A stretch of 64,000 bases of DNA, from positions 3,519,501 to 3,583,500 of the forward strand of contig OX438754.1 in the NCBI GenBank assembly GCA_949316235.1. The letters run 5' to 3'. The notes under the pieces are model-generated. The model was not told the DNA's origin, made no database searches, and worked only from the letters and a program-made list of their open reading frames with translations. Below are positions 24,901 through 36,900 of the stretch, piece by piece (the first letter of the stretch is position 1; every line of letters starts with the position of its first letter). A program made the position numbers and the translations under genes. This DNA comes from Oegoconia quadripuncta. Lineage: Eukaryota > Arthropoda > Insecta > Lepidoptera > Autostichidae.

Positions 24901-27900
24901 CCTCGCTGCCCATCAGTTCGTCGAGCTAGGTGCCCTACCCACCGCCACTTTAACTTGCTTATCTGCGGGGCTATATCAGTAACCTTCGTTCACCTACTAT
25001 TTTGTCATTAAAACTCCCAATGTTGTTTACATTGAGCCACGGAGGCGGCCGGAGGATAGTGTAAGCTTTAATTTGAAATGTTCCTATGTAAGTTGTCCGT
25101 TTCAAAATTTGCAAACCACTTGCTGGTAGCTTATTTTCTTGTATGGTAATTGGTCACGGTTAAATGTAAGCAAATGCATAGGTGATAGAGTGTGAGTGTA
25201 TCGTGTACCACCCTTATTGGGCATCACTCGCGTTGAAGGACGGAGCTGTCGGGGCGCGCGACGGCGGCGCTGGGCGCGGCGCGGGCGGGCGGCGCGTGGG
25301 CGCGGCACGGGCGCGCGTGCTGCCCGCGCCTGCTGCTGCACGCGCGCCGCGCGCCCGCGCCGCTGCGCCGCCGCCCCGCCGCGCTCAAGCGCCTCGAGCA
25401 CGCCCTCGAGGACCAGCTCTACTTCATCCTGCGCCGCGCGAGGATCATCACCAACGTGTGGTCAGTGCGACGTCGTCCGATCAAACGTGGCGTCAACACA
25501 TTTGTTGTAATAATAATGACGACTGATTGGTGTAGTGGACAGTGACCCTGTCAGCGAAGCCAACGGTTGCGGGTTCGAATCCCGCGACGGGTAAATGTTT
25601 GTGTGATGAATATAAACATTTATTCCTGAGTCATGGATGTTTATATAAATATTTATGTATGTTTATCCGTTATCTAGTATCCATAGTACAGCTTTGCTTA
25701 GTTTGGGACTAGATGATTGATGTAAGTGTCCGAAAATTTATTATTATTATATAGTAACGTCCTGGCGTGCACAACGTTTTGTGACAGTGTAGGCAGTAAA
25801 AATTTGCTATTCATCGGCCACCCGTAAAGGCCCGATATAAGCCTTCCTTCGTATATGGGGGAGTATGGGCCGTAGTCTACCACGCTGGCCCAATGCGAGT
25901 TGGGGACTTCACATGCCTTTGAATTTTTATTTATCAGTCATGCAGGTTTCCTCACGATGTTTTCCTTCACCGTTTAAGAGCAGTCGAATAAATGCACTTA
26001 AGTAATTAAATTTAAATACACATTGGTACATTGGCCTGCCTGCGAATGGAACCCAGACCTCCTAAATCGGGAGACCGCGTCTTAACCGTTGGGCCACCGA
26101 CGCTCCCTTGCTATTAAATGAGAAAAAATACAGCTACAAAATAATAGCTTACTCTTTTAGAATATTTTCTGTTCACATCAGTATGAATCAGTTGTCTCGA
26201 CAATGCTTTTCAAAGAAAACTTACAATGTACTAGGGTAGGCACTGCCTTTCTGCCTGTATGGTGGGCACGCCACTGGTAACGTATTTTATTATAAAGTTT
26301 TACCGATTCGAATAGGGTTTGAATATTTTGAGGAACCAAGTAACAGCGACAATTCATCAGCTACAGGCGTGCCTGTAGGTGTCGCGTACATTCACACGTG
26401 CCAGTTTTGCAACCCCCCTCGTTTCCTCCCTCACATTGCATACCATCAATTGCCGCAAAGTCAAATGTTGAGCAATCTACTTGCTTGCTTGGTTTTCCAG
26501 TTAGCGTATATACATGAAAGTTGGTGGCATGTGCAAGAATGGTATGCAAGTGTTCCAGGTACAAACATGTATATTTCGTCCTTTTGTGCCGGGCCGGCAA
26601 GCGTAAGAAGTGCATAAGGCAACCTCGATGTGCACAGCTTTGACAGCTGCCTTCTATTGAAAACAATAGGAGCCGACTGTTTACCATGCCACCTGAAGCC
26701 GCAACAGACGTCGCTTAACGCTCATCGAAAATGAATAGGGACTACTGCGCATGAGTGCTAACAGATTGGCTACCTTATGCATAAAGTAGTCATCATCGTC
26801 CATAAACATTTGTAATGTTCTGAAAACTCACAACAATCAAAAGCGTGTTGCTTATTCAGGCCAAAGGACTAGATCCCAGGTCGAGATGTAAAAAAAAATT
26901 CCAGCGCAAAATCTCTATTCGCGATACCGAAAAATGAAGAGTTCGTGTACATGAGCGGCGCGGAGGAGGCGGAGGACGCGCGTGACGTCAGCGCCTTGCT
27001 GCGCGGCCTGGCGCAGCGCTGCGCCGGCACAGAGCCGCCCCCTCCCCGCGCCGGCCTCGCCGCCTTCCTGCGGGGACATGTGGACCAGGCCTTCGGGGAG
27101 GGGTTCGATGACAACGTGGGGAAGTACGCCATGAGCACATCCTTCTTCGAGGTGAGAACTACATAGCACACCTTCCCTTACAAACGTAATTTTTTCTTTA
27201 TATCCTCTGCAATTTATTTTATTTTCTTGGGAAAACCAACAGCTGTTTTACAAATTATTACTTAAACTAAGAAACTGAAAGCCAATTAGAGGTTTCCACT
27301 GATAGAACCTACTTAAACTTAATAAAAAATAAAAAACTATGCATTGCAATCAGAGAACGGTTGGAAAAATTAATCTAATTATAAACAATCTATAGATAGG
27401 ATATCCTTGCATCGCCAATCTAAAAAACAACCGGGTCACAGCAGTATCAGGTTACTTTCTGGCCAAAAAAAAACGTCTACGTAATGTGTTCCTTGCCGAT
27501 GTAACGCTAGTACAAAACAGGTCGAAATCAAACTCGTTGCTAAGCAAATTAAAATTCTTACTCACTCGCTGCACAAACGCATTCAGCCTGTAGTTGGTGG
27601 ATTTGTATGTTTTTAACCGTAGAACTTTCTCATCCTTCTCATCCTCCTCAACCACACCAGCTCCCGTAGCATGACATCGTAGGAGTGAGAGTGGGATGTT
27701 GTATATTTCGTTCAAACGAATGAACAGGACCAATAATATCTCGCGCTACATATACTACAGACTACAAATACAAAATATAAAAAAATCTTCATTTCAGTCT
27801 AAAATAATAGTGACTATGAACAGTGGATGGAGTCAACCTAGTAAGCATAATAAGTATGCTTGTGGCAGGTGACCCCTGCAGTCTGTGGTCTCTGCCTACC

Positions 27901-30900
27901 GCTACGGGAAACAGGCATGACTTTATGTATGTATGAGGTAGAAGGTGGAATAGCGCTCACTCGGGAGCTCTAACTTATTGGAGGGACTGCTATCTTACTC
28001 TTGGTGTGTAATAAAAGCAGAATATTGTGCATTAAAAGTTATGGTGAACGAGTTAATAGAATTTTAAATACTTGTATGACTGGAACTTTCCCACAAGAAG
28101 CCACCATAGGTACTGTCTGATGTATGTTATTTACGCGAATCAAGTCAGAAATACATATATACTCAGCCTTTATCCCAAAATTGGGCTGGTCAGGATATCC
28201 CAAACATTAGTGTTTGGGTAATCCGAAAATATAAGAGTTTAATGCTTGAAACCATATCCACGGTTCACCTTACGAAATATACAGAAAAGAACACGTGACA
28301 GGGGGTGAGCCCATCGCCGTTAAAAAGTGCAAATCTATAGATGTTTTTTTTTTGGTAGAGAGTCCCTTGGTTATGACAGTCACGTTGTTATTATGTTCCT
28401 TATTTTGTTCGTTTGTTTGTCACGGGAAGAGACGACTTGGTTCTATTCTTTTTACGTGTCCAAACCACACAGTGCCCAGTCTGAAATAAATAATTGTATT
28501 TATTACTAGTGTATACCCGCGGCTTCGCCCGCCTGTATCGTCTGTATGTGTTATTTGTATTTTTTTTTATGCACAACGGGTTAGCACTTGACCTCAATCA
28601 CACCTGATGTTGAGTGACGATGAGGCCGTAGGTGGAAGTGTAATGACTCGGAAACCCCATCTTATTTGGAGGACTGGCTATCTTATATCTGACAACCGCT
28701 GGTTGCTGTTTGGCGGCAGACTTAGATAAGATGGTGGTAGCTAGCCAGTCGGACATTTAAAATGCCTTACCACCCATCGAACCGAGTACTTACATGTATC
28801 CCGCTGGGGATCGAACCCGCGACCTCCGATTCGTAAACCGTAAGTCGTTTACATTGCGCCACGGAGGCGTCTACTCACTTCGTCAAGATAAGAAGTATCC
28901 TGTTTTTTAATCCAGGCCATATTTCACCTGTGCATCAAACATATATTATAGAAGTTGGATGTTTCCTACCAGCTCCCAAGCGCGGCGTCCTGGCGCACCG
29001 CTGCCCAGGTCTTGACGCCCTTGTACCTGGACGAGGCGGGCAGTGGGGACGACGAGCTGGACCCCGGCAGCGCCCTCTACGACGCGCTCGCGACGGACGT
29101 GCGGTTCTCGCAGGCGAGATGTGCCAAGGTAATTTGAACGGCTTAAGAGAATGACCCTAATGGTTGGCAACGTCGCAAATACTGTCATTTCGTAGTGATG
29201 ACCGATTGGTGTAGTGGATAGTGACCCTGTCTGCGAACCTAACGTTTGCGGGTTCGACACCCGCGTGGGTTAAATATTCGTGTAATGAATACGTGAATAT
29301 TTTTCTCGAGTCATGGATGTTTATATGAATAATTATTTAAGTGAAGTTGAGGTCGAAGGCGGCAGCGTACTGACCCGGAATGCCCAACATGTTTGGGGGA
29401 CTGGCTATCTTATCTCTGACAACCGGAACACAACAATGCTACTAACATTGTTGCTTGGAGGCAGATTTATTTATCCTTTATCTAGTATCCATAGTACAAG
29501 CTTTGCTTAGCTTGGGCTTAGGTGATTAGTGTCCGAAATATTTATTATATTATTTCCACAACAAATTTCCATCTTTTACTAAATGAACATTAAAAAGTTC
29601 TGAATTTAATTTTGCCTTACTTGTACCATGTATGTTCTTCTAGGCCTTCCTCTCTTCCTCTTCTGCACTTTTCCTTCAACGATGTTCTGATAAAGTTGTC
29701 GTGGATAGTAATGGTTTTTTCATACTGCACTAAAACTACTTGTGATGTTGCGGAGAAAATAAATTTGTTTTTACTTATTTATTTGTTATTTATAAAGCCG
29801 TATAAGCTAAGCTAAGTAGTCTAAGCTTATGGTATACCATAAGTTTAGACTACTTAGCTTAGCTTATATCAATCAATCATTTATTTATTTGTGATACACA
29901 GGTGTACAGGTTGTTATGATACATTAACTTATAAATATGATCTCTGTGATCAGCCAAATTGGCATACAAATATGGTAGTCATGTTAAAATAGTAGTGAAA
30001 AATAAACAGCAGAATAAATTTTATTGCAATAATTATATTGCACTAAAACTACTTGTGATGTTGCGGAGAAAATAAATTTGTTTTTACTTATTTATTTGCT
30101 ATTTATAAAGCCGTATAACTCTGACAGTATATATCTTGATAACCTGGTGCTTTAGGAGATTTTGTTATATTACATCATTGGTTTATATTGATGTGAGCTA
30201 ATGATGTAAGCAGGTTTGACAGTAGGTGGATCAGGTTCCATACTGAATTCTTACTTCCCCTTTCGAATACATCCCGTTTTCTGTATGAAGGTATGTCTGC
30301 TCCTACTATTGTTAACCTGTGGATGTCCACAGGTGCTGCCAATTGCGCAGGCGTCCTATGCGGAGGGATTGCCACCCCACTATTCGAGTCAACATCATGC
30401 TCATAAGGTAAAAGTGCTTAGTATGTTATACTATACGCATTTCTGTTTACGAGCAGTGTTTGCTTATTTTTTAAGTAGTTTGTGCGAGTATAAGAGATTG
30501 TTACATTTTTCAATATTTCATAGATAAGCATTTATTTGCATCTATGTACATGTACACACAATTTTACATATGAAAACAATAAAACACAAGTTCAGAAACA
30601 TCAAATATTATGTGTGTGCCGCAGTTTACAAAATATGTGTTATATGAATTTATTTAAGAATTATATAATTATATTTAAGAAGTCTAATTAATTAGATTAA
30701 TTTTTCCAACCGTTCTCTGATTGCAATGTATAGTTTTTTATTTTTTATTAAGTTTAAGTAGGTTCTATCAGTGGAAACCTCTAATTGGCTTTCAGTTTCT
30801 TAGTTTAAGTGATAATTTGTAAAACAGCTGTTGGTTTTCCCAAGAAAATAAAAATAAAATAAAATAATGAAAGATCATTCTATGAAATTTGCCCCTTGCT

Positions 30901-33900
30901 CCGATACGTGTGTGTACGAATGCAAGCGCCCGAAAATACATATAGGTACGGTGATTACAGAAGTGCGAGTATTGGAATTGTAATAGGTAAAACCACCAAT
31001 TACAAAGGAAGTCTGATTTATTACTGACTCGTATTGTACAGTACAAACGTCTATTAACCTCATTACATACTACGTCCGCATATCTATATTACTGTTTAAA
31101 CTCTTAGATTTCAAGTAATATTTAGCTAAACACGCGCCAATGACAAGGAAGGTTTTTGTAGAAGGGTGCACGTGTGTCAGGTGGGCGTGGCGCTGGGCGT
31201 GCTGGAGACCATGGCGCGGGGCCCCCTGGCGCGGGGGGCGCGCGCCCGCCTGCGCAGCGCCTGCCATGCGGCCTGGCGCGCGCGCAGCCTGTGTGAGGCG
31301 GCCTCGCTCACCGCGCACCCCTGCATAGAGCCCGAGCAGTGAGTACACTGGCGCAGCGCCTGCCATGCGGCCTGGCGCGCGCGCAGCCTGTGTGAGGCGG
31401 CCTCGCTCACCGCGCACCCCTGCATAGAGCCCGAGCAGTGAGTACACTGGCGCAGCGCCTGCCATGCGGCCTGGCGCGCGCGCAGCCTGTGTGAGGCGGC
31501 CTCGCTCACCGCGCACCCCTGCATAGAGCCCGAGCAGTGAGTACACTGGCGCAGCGCCTGCCATGCGGCCTGGCGCGCGCGCAGCCTGTGTGAGGCGGCC
31601 TCGCTCACCGCGCACCCCTGCATAGAGCCCGAGCAGTGAGTACACTGGCGCAGCGCCTGCCATGCGGCCTGGCGCGCGCGCAGCCTGTGTGAGGCGGCCT
31701 CGCTCACCGCGCACCCCTGCATAGAGCCCGAGCAGTGAGTACACTGGCGCAGCGCCTGCCATGCGGCCTGGCGCGCGCGCAGCCTGTGTGAGGCGGCCTC
31801 GCTCACCGCGCACCCCTGCATAGAGCCCGAGCAGTGAGTACACTGGCGCAGCGCCTGCCATGCGGCCTGGCGCGCGCGCAGCCTGTGTGAGGCGGCCTCG
31901 CTCACCGCGCACCCCTGCATAGAGCCCGAGCAGTGAGTACACTGGCGCAGCGCCTGCCATGCGGCCTGGCGCGCGCGCAGCCTGTGTGAGGCGGCCTCGC
32001 TCACCGCGCACCCCTGCATAGAGCCCGAGCAGTGAGTACACTGGCGCAGCGCCTGCCATGCGGCCTGGCGCGCGCGCAGCCTGTGTGAGGCGGCCTCGCT
32101 CACCGCGCACCCCTGCATAGAGCCCGAGCAGTGAGTACACTGGCGCAGCGCCTGCCATGCGGCCTGGCGCGCGCGCAGCCTGTGTGAGGCGGCCTCGCTC
32201 ACCGCGCACCCCTGCATAGAGCCCGAGCAGTGAGTACACTGGCGCAGCGCCTGCCATGCGGCCTGGCGCGCGCGCAGCCTGTGTGAGGCGGCCTCGCTCA
32301 CCGCGCACCCCTGCATAGAGCCCGAGCAGTGAGTACACTGGCGCAGCGCCTGCCATGCGGCCTGGCGCGCGCGCAGCCTGTGTGAGGCGGCCTCGCTCAC
32401 CGCGCACCCCTGCATAGAGCCCGAGCAGTGAGTACACTGGCGCAGCGCCTGCCATGCGGCCTGGCGCGCGCGCAGCCTGTGTGAGGCGGCCTCGCTCACC
32501 GCGCACCCCTGCATAGAGCCCGAGCAGTGAGTACACTGGCGCAGCGCCTGCCATGCGGCCTGGCGCGCGCGCAGCCTGTGTGAGGCGGCCTCGCTCACCG
32601 CGCACCCCTGCATAGAGCCCGAGCAGTGAGTACACTGGCGCAGCGCCTGCCATGCGGCCTGGCGCGCGCGCAGCCTGTGTGAGGCGGCCTCGCTCACCGC
32701 GCACCCCTGCATAGAGCCCGAGCAGTGAGTACACTGGCGCAGCGCCTGCCATGCGGCCTGGCGCGCGCGCAGCCTGTGTGAGGCGGCCTCGCTCACCGCG
32801 CACCCCTGCATAGAGCCCGAGCAGTGAGTACACTGGCGCAGCGCCTGCCATGCGGCCTGGCGCGCGCGCAGCCTGTGTGAGGCGGCCTCGCTCACCGCGC
32901 ACCCCTGCATAGAGCCCGAGCAGTGAGTACACTGGCGCAGCGCCTGCCATGCGGCCTGGCGCGCGCGCAGCCTGTGTGAGGCGGCCTCGCTCACCGCGCA
33001 CCCCTGCATAGAGCCCGAGCAGTGAGTACACTGGCGCAGCGCCTGCCATGCGGCCTGGCGCGCGCGCAGCCTGTGTGAGGCGGCCTCGCTCACCGCGCAC
33101 CCCTGCATAGAGCCCGAGCAGTGAGTACACTGGCGCAGCGCCTGCCATGCGGCCTGGCGCGCGCGCAGCCTGTGTGAGGCGGCCTCGCTCACCGCGCACC
33201 CCTGCATAGAGCCCGAGCAGTGAGTACACTGGCGCAGCGCCTGCCATGCGGCCTGGCGCGCGCGCAGCCTGTGTGAGGCGGCCTCGCTCACCGCGCACCC
33301 CTGCATAGAGCCCGAGCAGTGAGTACACTGGCGCAGCGCCTGCCATGCGGCCTGGCGCGCGCGCAGCCTGTGTGAGGCGGCCTCGCTCACCGCGCACCCC
33401 TGCATAGAGCCCGAGCAGTGAGTACACTGGCGCAGCGCCTGCCATGCGGCCTGGCGCGCGCGCAGCCTGTGTGAGGCGGCCTCGCTCACCGCGCACCCCT
33501 GCATAGAGCCCGAGCAGTGAGTACACTGGCGCAGCGCCTGCCATGCGGCCTGGCGCGCGCGCAGCCTGTGTGAGGCGGCCTCGCTCACCGCGCACCCCTG
33601 CATAGAGCCCGAGCAGTGAGTACACTGGCGCAGCGCCTGCCATGCGGCCTGGCGCGCGCGCAGCCTGTGTGAGGCGGCCTCGCTCACCGCGCACCCCTGC
33701 ATAGAGCCCGAGCAGTGAGTACACTGGCGCAGCGCCTGCCATGCGGCCTGGCGCGCGCGCAGCCTGTGTGAGGCGGCCTCGCTCACCGCGCACCCCTGCA
33801 TAGAGCCCGAGCAGTGAGTACACTGGCGCAGCGCCTGCCATGCGGCCTGGCGCGCGCGCAGCCTGTGTGAGGCGGCCTCGCTCACCGCGCACCCCTGCAT

Positions 33901-36900
33901 AGAGCCCGAGCAGTGAGTACACTGGCGCAGCGCCTGCCATGCGGCCTGGCGCGCGCGCAGCCTGTGTGAGGCGGCCTCGCTCACCGCGCACCCCTGCATA
34001 GAGCCCGAGCAGTGAGTACACTGGCGCAGCGCCTGCCATGCGGCCTGGCGCGCGCGCAGCCTGTGTGAGGCGGCCTCGCTCACCGCGCACCCCTGCATAG
34101 AGCCCGAGCAGTGAGTACACTGGCGCAGCGCCTGCCATGCGGCCTGGCGCGCGCGCAGCCTGTGTGAGGCGGCCTCGCTCACCGCGCACCCCTGCATAGA
34201 GCCCGAGCAGTGAGTACACTGGCGCAGCGCCTGCCATGCGGCCTGGCGCGCGCGCAGCCTGTGTGAGGCGGCCTCGCTCACCGCGCACCCCTGCATAGAG
34301 CCCGAGCAGTGAGTACACTGGCGCAGCGCCTGCCATGCGGCCTGGCGCGCGCGCAGCCTGTGTGAGGCGGCCTCGCTCACCGCGCACCCCTGCATAGAGC
34401 CCGAGCAGTGAGTACACTGGCGCAGCGCCTGCCATGCGGCCTGGCGCGCGCGCAGCCTGTGTGAGGCGGCCTCGCTCACCGCGCACCCCTGCATAGAGCC
34501 CGAGCAGTGAGTACACTGGCGCAGCGCCTGCCATGCGGCCTGGCGCGCGCGCAGCCTGTGTGAGGCGGCCTCGCTCACCGCGCACCCCTGCATAGAGCCC
34601 GAGCAGTGAGTACACTGGCGCAGCGCCTGCCATGCGGCCTGGCGCGCGCGCAGCCTGTGTGAGGCGGCCTCGCTCACCGCGCACCCCTGCATAGAGCCCG
34701 AGCAGTGAGTACACTGGCGCAGCGCCTGCCATGCGGCCTGGCGCGCGCGCAGCCTGTGTGAGGCGGCCTCGCTCACCGCGCACCCCTGCATAGAGCCCGA
34801 GCAGTGAGTACACTGGCGCAGCGCCTGCCATGCGGCCTGGCGCGCGCGCAGCCTGTGTGAGGCGGCCTCGCTCACCGCGCACCCCTGCATAGAGCCCGAG
34901 CAGTGAGTACACTGGCGCAGCGCCTGCCATGCGGCCTGGCGCGCGCGCAGCCTGTGTGAGGCGGCCTCGCTCACCGCGCACCCCTGCATAGAGCCCGAGC
35001 AGTGAGTACACTGGCGCAGCGCCTGCCATGCGGCCTGGCGCGCGCGCAGCCTGTGTGAGGCGGCCTCGCTCACCGCGCACCCCTGCATAGAGCCCGAGCA
35101 GTGAGTACACTGGCGCAGCGCCTGCCATGCGGCCTGGCGCGCGCGCAGCCTGTGTGAGGCGGCCTCGCTCACCGCGCACCCCTGCATAGAGCCCGAGCAG
35201 TGAGTACACTGGCGCAGCGCCTGCCATGCGGCCTGGCGCGCGCGCAGCCTGTGTGAGGCGGCCTCGCTCACCGCGCACCCCTGCATAGAGCCCGAGCAGT
35301 GAGTACACTGGCGCAGCGCCTGCCATGCGGCCTGGCGCGCGCGCAGCCTGTGTGAGGCGGCCTCGCTCACCGCGCACCCCTGCATAGAGCCCGAGCAGTG
35401 AGTACACTGGCGCAGCGCCTGCCATGCGGCCTGGCGCGCGCGCAGCCTGTGTGAGGCGGCCTCGCTCACCGCGCACCCCTGCATAGAGCCCGAGCAGTGA
35501 GTACACTGGCGCAGCGCCTGCCATGCGGCCTGGCGCGCGCGCAGCCTGTGTGAGGCGGCCTCGCTCACCGCGCACCCCTGCATAGAGCCCGAGCAGTGAG
35601 TACACTGGCGCAGCGCCTGCCATGCGGCCTGGCGCGCGCGCAGCCTGTGTGAGGCGGCCTCGCTCACCGCGCACCCCTGCATAGAGCCCGAGCAGTGAGT
35701 ACACTGGCGCAGCGCCTGCCATGCGGCCTGGCGCGCGCGCAGCCTGTGTGAGGCGGCCTCGCTCACCGCGCACCCCTGCATAGAGCCCGAGCAGTGAGTA
35801 CACTGGCGCAGCGCCTGCCATGCGGCCTGGCGCGCGCGCAGCCTGTGTGAGGCGGCCTCGCTCACCGCGCACCCCTGCATAGAGCCCGAGCAGTGAGTAC
35901 ACTGGCGCAGCGCCTGCCATGCGGCCTGGCGCGCGCGCAGCCTGTGTGAGGCGGCCTCGCTCACCGCGCACCCCTGCATAGAGCCCGAGCAGTGAGTACA
36001 CTGGCACACATCCCTGCATAGAGCCGAGCATTAAGTATACTGGAGCATATTATATATACTCGCCTTGTGTAGGAAGCATCACCTGCTCCCGCTGGTGCAA
36101 CGTCGTGAAATAGCAGACCTGGTATACCTTTTAAAGATAGCGTCCAGTGCCATCGACTGTCCACAACTTGTATCAAAGATCTCGGTAAGAGCCCCAACCA
36201 GAATCCTTAGGTTCAACCCGCTTTTGGATCTCCCACCGTGCTCCACCAACTACAGGCAGAATGCGTTTGTGCAGCGAGCGAGTAAGAATTTTAATTTACT
36301 TAGCAGCGAGTTTGACTTGGACCTATTTTGTACTAGCGTTACATCGGCAAGGAACACATTGAGTAGATGTTTTTTTTATGGTCGGAAAGTAACCTAATAC
36401 TGCTGTGACTCGGTTGTTTTTTGGATTGGCGATGCAAGGATATCCTATCTATAGATTGTTTATAATTTAGATTAATTTTTCCAACCGTTCTCTGATTGCA
36501 ATGTATAGTTTTTTATTTTTTAGTAAGTTTAAGTAGGTTCTATCAGTGGAAACCTCTAATTGGCTTTCAGTTTCTTAGTTTAAGTGATAATTTGTAAAAC
36601 AGCTGTTGGTTTTCCCAAGAAAATAAAATAAATAAAATAAAATAAAATAAAATATCCCTACATGGAGCCCGAACAGTGAGTACACTAGCATGCATCGCTG
36701 CATAGAGCCCGGACAGTGAACATGCTGGAGTATATCCCTGCATAGAGCCCGAGCAGTGAGTATACTGACATACATCCCTGCATAGAGCCCGCACAGGGAG
36801 TATACTAGCTTACATCGCTACATAGAGCCCGCACAGTGAGGATACTGGCGCATATACTTGCATAGAGGCCGAGCACTGAGTACACTGGCACACATATAGA

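Noticed and set aside
25102..25526. Arg/Ala-rich open frames on both strands
   Set aside because: Shadows of GC-rich Smg8 exon 4 in other frames.
26361..26687. Minus-strand 108-codon frame, Cys-rich at its end
   Set aside because: No recognisable domain; lies in Smg8 intron 4 and has no splice or neighbour support.
31252..36005. CRISPR-like array
   Set aside because: There are no spacers: units are contiguous and identical, and the genome is eukaryotic.
31070..36031. Giant minus-strand proteins of 1653 and 1610 codons
   Set aside because: They are the complement of the 99-bp Smg8 array; two frames stay open only because the period is a multiple of three and the unit lacks stops. The plus strand encodes a recognisable SMG8 segment.
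36073..36098. Extra Smg8 exon encoding KHHLLPL
   Set aside because: The same frame continues as a LINE reverse-transcriptase C-terminus, and exon 8 joins exon 9 at 38057 in correct phase without it.
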